This document shows positions 25,451-36,642 of a stretch of DNA of 36,642 nucleotides, one piece after another. The position numbers were made by a program, and so were the translations under genes. This DNA is from Prevotella sp. (GTDB lineage: Bacteria; Bacteroidota; Bacteroidia; Bacteroidales; Bacteroidaceae). Within the stretch, counting starts at the first letter, position 1. Every line of letters begins with the position of its first letter. Under the pieces are notes generated by a model, which was not told the DNA's origin, made no database searches, and saw nothing but the letters and a program-made list of their open reading frames with translations. The stretch is taken from contig JALEVZ010000004.1 of assembly GCA_022788105.1 (NCBI GenBank), positions 1 to 36,642 of the forward strand, given 5' to 3'.

Positions 25451-26589
25451 ATGGACAACAGACTTTTATTCCTAACCTTTGCTGCCGCCATGATGACGGC
25501 ACAAGGAGCCGCGGCGCACGCGCCAGGCAACAACGCTACTACGAAACGGAACTGAAAGGCGTGTTCCACTTCTACGACAAAGCCACAACCATATTCGGTG
25601 CAGACTGGCGCAACGACTTCCTTACAGCCCCCAACGGCGATGTAGACAACAACGTGTACACGCTGGCAGGCTACTTGCAGCACGACATGGAGATTGTGCG
25701 CAACCTCAGTGCCACCGTCGGCGGGCGCCTAACCCACCACGGAGCCTTCGGAAACGACTTCTCGCCAAAGGTCAGTCTGATGTGTGCGCCGGGCAATTTC
25801 CGCTTCCGTGCCGCCTACTCCCACGGCTTCCGCTCGCCAGGTCTCGACCAGCTCTACTACCACTACTTCAAGCTTATGGGCCGCAAACCGGTCATTACAT
25901 TCGGCAACCAGGACCTGAAAGCCGAGCGAAGCAACTACGTGTCGCTGAGCGCCGAGTACAGCAACGACATCTTTTCGCTGTCGGTGAGCGGATATATGAA
26001 CTTTGTTAAAGACATGATAGTGAAAGAGGCGATAGCCGTAGACGACGCCATCCGTCAGGAACTGGCACAGGAGTTTCCCGAAGCTACGACTGCACAGATG
26101 GCGCTACTCAAGAAGTACAGCCACTACATCAACAGCGACAAGGGCATGATAAAAGGCTTGCAGGTCAACGCCACGGTAAACATCACACGCGACCTGTCAC
26201 TCATGGCAAACTACGCATACACCCACGCAGAGACCAAGACGGGAGGTGTGTGGATGCCGTTGGAGCGCACATTCAAGAACAGCTTCACCGCAGCAGCCAA
26301 CTACCGCCACTCATGGGGCCGCTACACACTCGACGCCAACCTGAACGGACGGTTCCAGTCGAAGACCTACTACCCCTCTTACGAAGACGCGCCAGGCTAC
26401 GGCGTGGTGAACTTCAACACCACCCACACGTTTGCGGTGAACCGTATGTTCGACCTCATACCCAGCATCGGCGTTGACAACATATTCGACAAGACCGACC
26501 ACCGCATCGGCACCTCCACCATGCGCCACGCCCTTTACTCGCCGGGACGCATGCTGGTGGTTGGTCTGAAGGTGAACTTCAACAAGTAA
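25451..26589 (+). pseudogene. TonB-dependent receptor remnant: signal peptide joined out of frame to barrel
   Basis: An ATG at 25451 opens a clear signal peptide (MDNRLLFLTFAAAMMTAQGA) but meets a TGA at 25553-25555. From about 25525 another frame encodes RQQRYYETELKG and continues to 26589 as the C-terminal part of a TonB-dependent receptor barrel, with HGFRSPGLDQLYYHYFKLMG, FGNQDLKAERSN and the terminal VGLKVNFNK. The plug domain, TonB box and early barrel strands are missing. The junction near 25510-25530 therefore marks an internal deletion that also shifted the frame. The remaining barrel resembles receptors for heme, cobalamin or siderophores. The neighbours cbiK and PepSY protein suggest the original role was metal-porphyrin uptake. 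A short product from an internal start is conceivable but would lack the plug. Confidence 0.8.
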
Positions 26590-26608
26590 CGAGGCAGACA
26601 AGAACATC

Positions 26609-27262
26609 ATGCAAAGAAATACTATCTACAAGTTGCACCTGTGGCTGTCAGTGCCGTTGGGCGTGCTCATCACGCTGATATGCCTCTCAGGTGCCATACT
26701 GGTGTTCAAGTCAGAGATTCGTAGCGCCCTCGGCATGCCGGCAGTAGCGTCGCCCCACACCACAATACAGGCACCAGCGACACACGGAAAGCACGCCCCG
26801 ACACGCCAGCGCGACTTCTTCTCACATGTCACACGCTTCCACACGTCGCTGTTTCTCGGACCCGTCGGCCGCACGATAGTGACCTACACAACAGTGGCGT
26901 TTGTCGTAATACTGCTGAGCGGGATATACATCTGCTGGCCACGCGACGCGAGACAATGGCGTCAACGGCTGACCATAGCCACAGGGAAAGGGCGCCGTCG
27001 GTTGTTCTACGACCTGCATGTGAGCCTCGGTTTCTACGTCATAATATGGCTGACACTGCTCGCACTTACTGGCACGGCGTTCGGTCTGCACCTGCTGCCG
27101 AAAGGGTCGGAAGCGATAAAGGTGTTTCACGAGATACACGTAGGCAAGTGGGGCGGCATCGTGACCAAAGTCATCACCTGTGCAGTGAGCCTTGTCGGCG
27201 CGTCGCTACCCCTCACTGGCTACTGGCTCTACTTCAAGAAGCACAGGCGCAACCTGCCATAA
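26609..27262 (+). CDS. Short PepSY-associated transmembrane protein
   Basis: A 217-residue membrane protein of the PepSY_TM type. It opens with YKLHLWLSVPLGVLITLICLSGAILVFKSEI, the family's first helix with a conserved His (H10). Later come RRLFYDLHVSLGFYVIIWLTLLALTG and EIHVGKWGGIVTKVITCAVS, with about four helices in total. Many relatives are roughly twice as long and carry a periplasmic PepSY domain, which is absent or reduced here. Such proteins often lie next to TonB receptors for iron or heme and may reduce or release the metal. It starts 19 bp after the receptor remnant and is likely co-transcribed with cbiK. A strong terminator follows. Confidence 0.83.
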   Translation: MQRNTIYKLHLWLSVPLGVLITLICLSGAILVFKSEIRSALGMPAVASPHTTIQAPATHGKHAPTRQRDFFSHVTRFHTSLFLGPVGRTIVTYTTVAFVVILLSGIYICWPRDARQWRQRLTIATGKGRRRLFYDLHVSLGFYVIIWLTLLALTGTAFGLHLLPKGSEAIKVFHEIHVGKWGGIVTKVITCAVSLVGASLPLTGYWLYFKKHRRNLP

Positions 27263-27293
27263 GACGCGCCAAGCGCCACCACACATAAACACA

Positions 27294-27375
27294 AAAAGGG
27301 CGTCCCAGAAACGAAATGTAACTTCGATGCAAGCCAACGCTTGCCGTGTACATTCCGTTTCGGGGACGCCTTTAT
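27294..27375. terminator. Long bidirectional terminator after the PepSY-type gene
   Basis: AAAGGGCGTCCC-GAAACG-AATGTA (27296-27320) pairs with TACATT-CCGTTTC-GGGGACGCCTTT (27349-27373) with small bulges. The loop contains a further GCAAG/CTTGC hairpin (27329-27344). A and T runs flank the stem, so it can stop both the cbiK operon and the convergent secreted-protein gene. Confidence 0.88.
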
Positions 27376-27415
27376 GTTCTAACCACGTAGCACCATCGGT
27401 GCCACGTCGTCGCTA

Positions 27416-29308
27416 TCAGCGCACAACCACCTTGCGCACCTTGTTGCCACTCTTCACAATGACCACCTTGCCTGCTGGCGACTTGGTCTCAACACCGTTG
27501 AGCATGAAGTAACGCTTGGCAGCGTTGCTGTCGGCAGTAGCCGACGAGATGGCGGTGGTGTAGGCCTTGATGTCTGCCCACACGATGTTGGAGCGTGTCT
27601 CGCCACTCTCTGTGGTGTAGACCAGCTGTATGCCGATGCGGTTAAAGTCGTCGTTTTCGGGATAGTTCATCCATCCCGTTCCGAAGTTGTCGGAGCTGAA
27701 ACCGTAAGGAACCATGACCGTCACCTCCTCGAATTCTGGATAGTCGTCGGGCATGAACTTGATAGGTTCTACCGTTCCCTCGATGTCGCTGTAGAACACA
27801 AGGCTCAGTTTAGACTCGTCAAGGTCGTCGCCGTCGGTGCTGACAGGCTCAACATCGTAGTCGAGTTCGTAGTCGTCCGGATAGACACTGTCGATGACTG
27901 GGTCGGCAGGCACGGCATCTGCCGTCTCTACAAACGGCGCGAGATCTATGCCGTAGAATATCACCACTTCGCGCGGCTTCACACGGTCGGTGCTGATGGC
28001 GCAGGTGGTAGGCGTAGAGAATGTGGAATTAGCAGCATCGAACGCGAACACGCACTTGTCGACAATAGCACTGCCGCTCTCGGCAATGAAGAAGTAGGGT
28101 TTGCCCGAAGCGTCGCTGCCGAGATACTGCGGAGAGGCGAACTCATAACCATCGGCAGTCTTGACACCCATCACCCAGCTGTCAGGCATCTGCGGAGCAA
28201 TGCCCTGGATGTAGACCTTGTCGTCGGCCATGACCACACTGACGGGGCGTGACACGTCGCCGTCGTAGGTGAAACTCTTGAGCAAGTAGGGACTCTTAGC
28301 ACTGTCGTCGGCAGGTGCGACGGTAGCGTCTTCACCCGGTGCGAGCGACAGATTCTCGTACTTGTAATAGTAGCCGGCTCCAATCTTTGTAGCGTTCTCA
28401 AGCATGATGGGTTCTTCGCGGCTGCTGATGTTGAAGCTTTTGGTCTCGCTGTTGTAGACAAGCACCAGCTCGTTGATGGCCGTGCCACCTGCATAGCGGC
28501 AGATGTAAACCGGATAGTCGGTATCGGTGACGCCGAGGAACTGCACGGGGAAGGTCACAATGCGCTTGTTGTCATTGAACTCGCCCTTTGCCCACGCCTC
28601 GGGCATCATCTTTGAAAGGCCCTGGATGTAGACCTCCGTGTCGGTCATGCCCACGCTGACGGTGCGGCGCACGCTCTTGTCGTCGTTAGTAGCGTAGAGC
28701 GTGTATGAGGAAGTGGTCACTTCGGCAGGCAGTTCCGTCACCTTGTCGTTCATCACCGTGTAGGTGGTGCCATAGTCGCCATAGCCCGTCCACTGTCCGT
28801 CATCGGCATACACCACTCCGAAAATGCGGCTCTGGCTGGTGCCGTTGAGGTAGATGTAGTTTACAGACACGGAATAGTCGACTGTTGTCGCCGATGCGTC
28901 GCGCTCATACTCATAATAGGTGTTACCACCGCTGACCACCTCTTTCGCGTCAAGGAGAGCGAGCACAAGGTCGGTATTGTGTTTGGCGTCATGGCCTACC
29001 ACCTGTCCAAGCGCCACGCTGATGGTGGTCTTGTCGTCGCTCAGCGTGCCCTTTACCCATACAGGGTCGGGAAACTTGCTGACTGGTGTGGCGATGTAAA
29101 CCGTCGTTCCGTCGCTGTCGTAGACAATGCGCGCAACCTTTCCTGCTTGAGATTGGACTTTCAAATCGGCGCTACCCTCTGCTGGTGCAAATGCCGAGCC
29201 GCTACGTACGTACATCGTTTCCGCGCCCGCAGGCTTTTCCGTAATCTGTGCCTTTGCCGTAACGAACAGCAATGACATCAATGCGAACAGTGTAAAAACT
29301 TTTCTCAT
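27416..29308 (-). CDS. Secreted three-repeat protein with T9SS-like C-terminal end
   Basis: A 630-residue protein with a signal peptide (MRKVFTLFALMSLLFVTAKA). It holds three copies of a beta-rich domain of roughly 150 residues. Each has a conserved line of the form V-V/Y-I-Q-G-(10)-P-(D/E)-x-W-x-K/M-G: TTVYIATPVSKFPDPVWVKG (about 68-87), TEVYIQGLSKMMPEAWAKG (224-242) and DKVYIQGIAPQMPDSWVMG (363-381). A region with RSNIVWADIKAY follows. The last residues (GKVVIVKSGNKVRKVVVR) resemble the end of the T9SS type A sorting domain. The family is common in Prevotella and Bacteroides but its function is unknown. It has a perfect-consensus promoter (29399-29429) and is transcribed alone. Confidence 0.82.
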   Translation of the reverse strand: MRKVFTLFALMSLLFVTAKAQITEKPAGAETMYVRSGSAFAPAEGSADLKVQSQAGKVARIVYDSDGTTVYIATPVSKFPDPVWVKGTLSDDKTTISVALGQVVGHDAKHNTDLVLALLDAKEVVSGGNTYYEYERDASATTVDYSVSVNYIYLNGTSQSRIFGVVYADDGQWTGYGDYGTTYTVMNDKVTELPAEVTTSSYTLYATNDDKSVRRTVSVGMTDTEVYIQGLSKMMPEAWAKGEFNDNKRIVTFPVQFLGVTDTDYPVYICRYAGGTAINELVLVYNSETKSFNISSREEPIMLENATKIGAGYYYKYENLSLAPGEDATVAPADDSAKSPYLLKSFTYDGDVSRPVSVVMADDKVYIQGIAPQMPDSWVMGVKTADGYEFASPQYLGSDASGKPYFFIAESGSAIVDKCVFAFDAANSTFSTPTTCAISTDRVKPREVVIFYGIDLAPFVETADAVPADPVIDSVYPDDYELDYDVEPVSTDGDDLDESKLSLVFYSDIEGTVEPIKFMPDDYPEFEEVTVMVPYGFSSDNFGTGWMNYPENDDFNRIGIQLVYTTESGETRSNIVWADIKAYTTAISSATADSNAAKRYFMLNGVETKSPAGKVVIVKSGNKVRKVVVR

Positions 29309-29398
29309 AAGCTTTTCGTTTTTTATCTTGTGTTAATTATTCCGGTTAATTAGAAACTACACATGGCGTAGAACCCTGCGTCTTGTGGTCTACGATGA

Positions 29399-29429
29399 CA
29401 AAAGTATATATATTCGTCCAATAAACAAA
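29399..29429 (-). promoter_or_regulatory. Perfect-consensus promoter of the three-repeat secreted protein
   Basis: On the minus strand TTTG (29426-29429), 19 bp, then TACTTTTG (29399-29406), matching both Bacteroidetes elements exactly. The leader is about 85 nt. Confidence 0.8.
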
Positions 29430-29606
29430 ACATTTCGTAGATTATTTCACTCTTTTCTTTCGTTTCATATTTTTATTCTCTTTTTTGCGTCATTTTCGCA
29501 TTTCAAGCGCTCCATAACAACGGTTTCAAAACAGAAAAAGGCAGCGGTCGGTTTGCGAGTAAGTCCAACTGACAAAATGATAGCACCCATTTGAGCTTGC
29601 CAAAGA

Positions 29607-29660
29607 GCCGTAGTGACGACGCCACTACGGCCTAATGACAACGTCAAAGGGGCGTAGTGG
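29607..29660. repeat. Three-armed inverted repeat with alternative pairings
   Basis: GCCGTAGTG (29607-29615) pairs perfectly with CACTACGGC (29623-29631) around a 7-nt loop. CCACTACG (29622-29629) could instead pair with CGTAGTGG (29653-29660). The two structures exclude each other. It lies outside any recognised transcript except possible read-through from rpoC. Confidence 0.65.
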
Positions 29661-29760
29661 GAGCGGCACGACGTCTTTAACACACGTTAAGAATTGGCGT
29701 CAGAAAAAGCAACGAAAAAGTAGCAATATGTCACGAAATGCGCTGTAGAGGCGACAAAAA

Positions 29761-29803
29761 GGAAAACAAAAAAAGGGAGCAAACCCTATGCGGATTTGCT
29801 CCC
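29761..29803 (-). terminator. rpoC terminator
   Basis: GGGAGCAAA (29775-29783) pairs with TTTGCTCCC (29795-29803) around an 11-nt loop. On the minus strand a run of seven T follows. It ends the rpoBC transcript 92 bp after the rpoC stop codon, so DUF3467 and rpsL are not on the same transcript. Confidence 0.92.
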
Positions 29804-29894
29804 ATTATAGTAGCTGTCACAATGGCGTCGCGCTCCTGCCAATACTGCTGTCGCAAGACAGGGCGAGGCGCGTCATGTGCAGACGGTTGCGGAA

Positions 29895-34217
<4,323 letters not shown>

Positions 34218-34245
34218 ATCTTATCTGAATATTTAGGGTGTCTGA

Positions 34246-36642
34246 TTAATCAAGTTTGATGCTGAGACCGAGACCGCGAAGCTCATGGAGCAACACGTTA
34301 AGCGACTCGGGAATGCCAGGAGTAGGCATAGGATCGCCCTTGACAATAGCTTCGTAAGCCTTGGAACGGCCAACGGTATCGTCGGACTTGATGGTCAGAA
34401 TCTCCTGAAGCACGTGGCTGGCGCCAAATGCCTCGAGAGCCCAAACCTCCATCTCTCCGAAACGCTGTCCACCGAACTGCGCCTTACCGCCGAGCGGCTG
34501 CTGAGTGATGAGCGAGTACGGGCCGATTGAACGTGCGTGCATCTTGTCCTCAACCATGTGACCGAGCTTGAGGAAGTAAGTAACACCCACAGTGGCGGGC
34601 TGGTCGAACTGCTCACCTGTCTCACCGTCGTAGAGATGGGTAGAGCAGAGGTGAGGCAGACCTGCCTTGTCGGTCCATTCTGAGAGGTCTTCAAGATGTG
34701 CACCGTCGAAGATAGGAGTAGCGAACTTCACGCCGAGCTTGCGACCTGCTGCGCCGAGGATGGCCTCGAAAATCTGACCGAGGTTCATACGAGAAGGCAC
34801 ACCCAGCGGGTTGAGCACGAGGTCTACGGGACGACCGTCCTCGAGGAACGGCATGTCTTCCATGCGCACAATCTTAGATACGATACCCTTGTTACCGTGA
34901 CGACCGGCGAGCTTATCACCTACACCAATCTTACGCTTCTTGGCGATGTAGACCTTAGCCATCTGCAGAATGCCTGAAGGCATCTCGTCGCCGATGGTGA
35001 TGGCGAACTTCTTACGCTTGAGCTCTGCATCGAGCAGCTTGTACTTGCGTATATAGTTCATAATGAGCTTCTGGATGAGAGCGTTGGTGTGGTCGTCTTC
35101 GGTCCAACCGTTAGACTGTATGCCGTCGTACTCAAGGTTCTTGAGCTGTGTAGCGGTGAACTTGCTGCCCTTAGTGATAATCTCTGCGCCGCTGTAGTCC
35201 TTAACTCCCATAGAGGTCTTGTTCTCTGTGAGGGTGAGAAGCTTGTCAACGAGGATGTCTTTCAGGTCGTCGTTCTTTGCCTCATACTCTTCGTCTATCT
35301 TAGCGAGTATAACCTTGTCCTGCTTCTTTGTCTCACGTGTCTTAACGGCACGGGTGAAGAGCTTCTTGTCGATGACTACACCGCTGAGTGAAGGATTGGC
35401 TTTCAATGAAGAGTCCTTCACGTCGCCGGCCTTGTCACCGAAGATGGCACGCAGCAACTTCTCCTCAGGTGAGGGGTCGCTCTCGCCCTTAGGCGAAATC
35501 TTACCAATCATGATGTCGCCTGGCTCAACACGTGCACCGATGCGGATGATGCCGTTGTCGTCGAGGTCTTTGGTTGCCTCTTCGCTGACATTGGGGATGT
35601 CGCTGGTGAACTCCTCCATGCCACGCTTTGTCTCACGCACCTCGAGTGAGTACTCGTCTACGTGTACTGAGGTGAGCACATCGTCGCGAACGATACGCTC
35701 TGACAGCACGATAGCGTCCTCATAGTTGTAACCCTTCCACGGCATGTATGCCACAAGGAGGTTGCGTCCAAGAGCAAGCTCGCCGTTCTCGGTAGCGTAA
35801 CCCTCGGTAAGGATGTCGCCCTTCTTTACACGCTGACCCTTGTTGCAGATAGGACGCAGGTCGATGGTCATGTTCTGGTTGGTGCGACGGAACTTCGGGA
35901 TGCGGTATTCTTTCAACGCAGGCTCGAAGCTTACGAACTCCTCTTCGTCTGTGCGGTCGTAGAGGATACGTATGGTTGTTGCGTCAACATAGTCGATAAC
36001 GCCCTCGCCCTCGGCAGTAATCATTGTGCGTGAATCCTCGCACACCTGCTTCTCAATACCTGTTCCTACGATAGGAGCGTCGTTATGGAGCAGAGGTACT
36101 GCCTGACGCATCATGTTACATCCCATGAGTGCACGGTGACCATCGTCATGCTCGAGGAAAGGAATGAGTCCGGCAGAAACAGAACCAATCTGCTGCGGAG
36201 CAACGTCCATGAGGTCTACCTCTGTGGGAGGAACCACGGGGAAGTCGGCATCCTGACGGCACTTAACGACGTCGCGGATGAATGTTCCATCGGGACGGAG
36301 GGGGGCGTTGCCCTGACCGATAATGTGATCCTGCTCCTCTTCCGCGGTAAGATAAACCACATCCTCGTTCTTGAGGTCTACAACTCCGTTGTTAACCTTA
36401 CGGTAAGGAGTCTCTATGAAGCCGAGGTCGTTGATCTTTGCATATACGCAGAGTGAAGAGATAAGACCGATGTTCGGACCCTCAGGGCTCTCGATAGGAC
36501 AAAGACGACCGTAGTGGGTATAGTGAACGTCACGAACCTCGAAGCCGGCACGCTCACGAGACAGACCGCCAGGACCAAGTGCAGAGAGACGACGCTTGTG
36601 AGTAACCTCGGCAAGCGGGTTGGTCTGGTCCATGAACTGCGA
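34246..36642 (-). CDS. rpoB: DNA-directed RNA polymerase subunit beta (C-terminal part, cut by window edge)
   Basis: The window contains 798 C-terminal residues of the beta subunit. It begins inside the rifampicin-binding cluster: [23 protein letters not shown] keeps the residues equal to E. coli Q513, D516, H526 and S531 (read in two parts, SQFMDQTNP and [10 protein letters not shown]). Later landmarks are [62 protein letters not shown] and the C-terminal clamp. The N-terminal part lies beyond the right edge. Identification is certain. Confidence 0.99.
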   Translation of the reverse strand, partial: SQFMDQTNPLAEVTHKRRLSALGPGGLSRERAGFEVRDVHYTHYGRLCPIESPEGPNIGLISSLCVYAKINDLGFIETPYRKVNNGVVDLKNEDVVYLTAEEEQDHIIGQGNAPLRPDGTFIRDVVKCRQDADFPVVPPTEVDLMDVAPQQIGSVSAGLIPFLEHDDGHRALMGCNMMRQAVPLLHNDAPIVGTGIEKQVCEDSRTMITAEGEGVIDYVDATTIRILYDRTDEEEFVSFEPALKEYRIPKFRRTNQNMTIDLRPICNKGQRVKKGDILTEGYATENGELALGRNLLVAYMPWKGYNYEDAIVLSERIVRDDVLTSVHVDEYSLEVRETKRGMEEFTSDIPNVSEEATKDLDDNGIIRIGARVEPGDIMIGKISPKGESDPSPEEKLLRAIFGDKAGDVKDSSLKANPSLSGVVIDKKLFTRAVKTRETKKQDKVILAKIDEEYEAKNDDLKDILVDKLLTLTENKTSMGVKDYSGAEIITKGSKFTATQLKNLEYDGIQSNGWTEDDHTNALIQKLIMNYIRKYKLLDAELKRKKFAITIGDEMPSGILQMAKVYIAKKRKIGVGDKLAGRHGNKGIVSKIVRMEDMPFLEDGRPVDLVLNPLGVPSRMNLGQIFEAILGAAGRKLGVKFATPIFDGAHLEDLSEWTDKAGLPHLCSTHLYDGETGEQFDQPATVGVTYFLKLGHMVEDKMHARSIGPYSLITQQPLGGKAQFGGQRFGEMEVWALEAFGASHVLQEILTIKSDDTVGRSKAYEAIVKGDPMPTPGIPESLNVLLHELRGLGLSIKLD

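Larger units (their letters stand above)
29309..29894. other. Intergenic region downstream of rpoC
   Basis: This 586-bp gap holds the promoter of the secreted-protein gene, a hairpin cluster of CGTAGTG arms (29607-29660) and the rpoC terminator (29761-29803). No ORF in it looks genuine. Confidence 0.7.

Noticed and set aside
34246..36642. Rifampicin-resistance substitution in rpoB
   Set aside because: The visible positions of the resistance cluster match the susceptible wild-type residues.

Overview
The window is chromosomal DNA from a Bacteroidota bacterium, most likely a Prevotella-like member of the Bacteroidales. Support comes from the RpoB, RpoC and S12 sequences, the DUF3467 gene that usually accompanies rpoC in this order, promoters of the Bacteroidetes type (TTTG, 19-21 bp, TAnnTTTG), a TonB receptor with a CarboxypepD_reg-like domain, and two secreted proteins with type IX secretion-like C-terminal ends. 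The species was inferred from these features, not from a database search.

Layout. The minus strand carries a housekeeping backbone: rpoB (truncated by the right edge), rpoC, a DUF3467 gene (23789-24133) and rpsL (truncated by the left edge). From memory of Bacteroides genomes these genes normally lie next to each other in this order. Here about 5.8 kb of accessory genes separate rpoC from DUF3467, and about 23.5 kb separate DUF3467 from rpsL. No integrase, transposase, tRNA or att-like repeat was seen.

Accessory block 1 (787-9619) concerns surface glycolipid or polysaccharide decoration. Six plus-strand genes encode a lipid A-type acyltransferase, an InaA-type LPS kinase, a CDP-glycerol glycerophosphotransferase-like enzyme, a class V aminotransferase, a TagD-like cytidylyltransferase fused to a degenerate Gfo/Idh/MocA domain, and a LicD protein. 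They converge on a minus-strand LTA synthase-like phosphotransferase. The two are separated by an inverted array of 8-bp repeats and a bidirectional terminator. Together these suggest assembly and transfer of a CDP-activated phospho-polyol or phospho-amino-alcohol onto surface glycans.

Block 2 (9903-14426) is a TonB-dependent receptor with a predicted surface beta-helix lipoprotein of unknown ligand. Block 3 (14726-19388) holds a GT39/ArnT-like glycosyltransferase, a lipoprotein metallophosphoesterase overlapping a putative outer-membrane protein gene, and an MFS transporter. Block 4 (22074-19393 and 23441-22086, minus) is a Tat-type metallophosphoesterase followed by a YD-repeat-like secreted protein.

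Block 5 (24537-29308) lies between DUF3467 and rpoC. It has a signal-peptide CbiK-type chelatase, a TonB receptor remnant lacking its plug and frameshifted, a short PepSY-type membrane protein, and a convergent three-repeat secreted protein. A five-copy repeat of about 22 bp sits in the predicted cbiK leader. The most unusual points are the pseudo-oxidoreductase fusion, the inverted octamer array, the cbiK leader repeats, the receptor deletion, and the split of the rpoBC-rpsL cluster.
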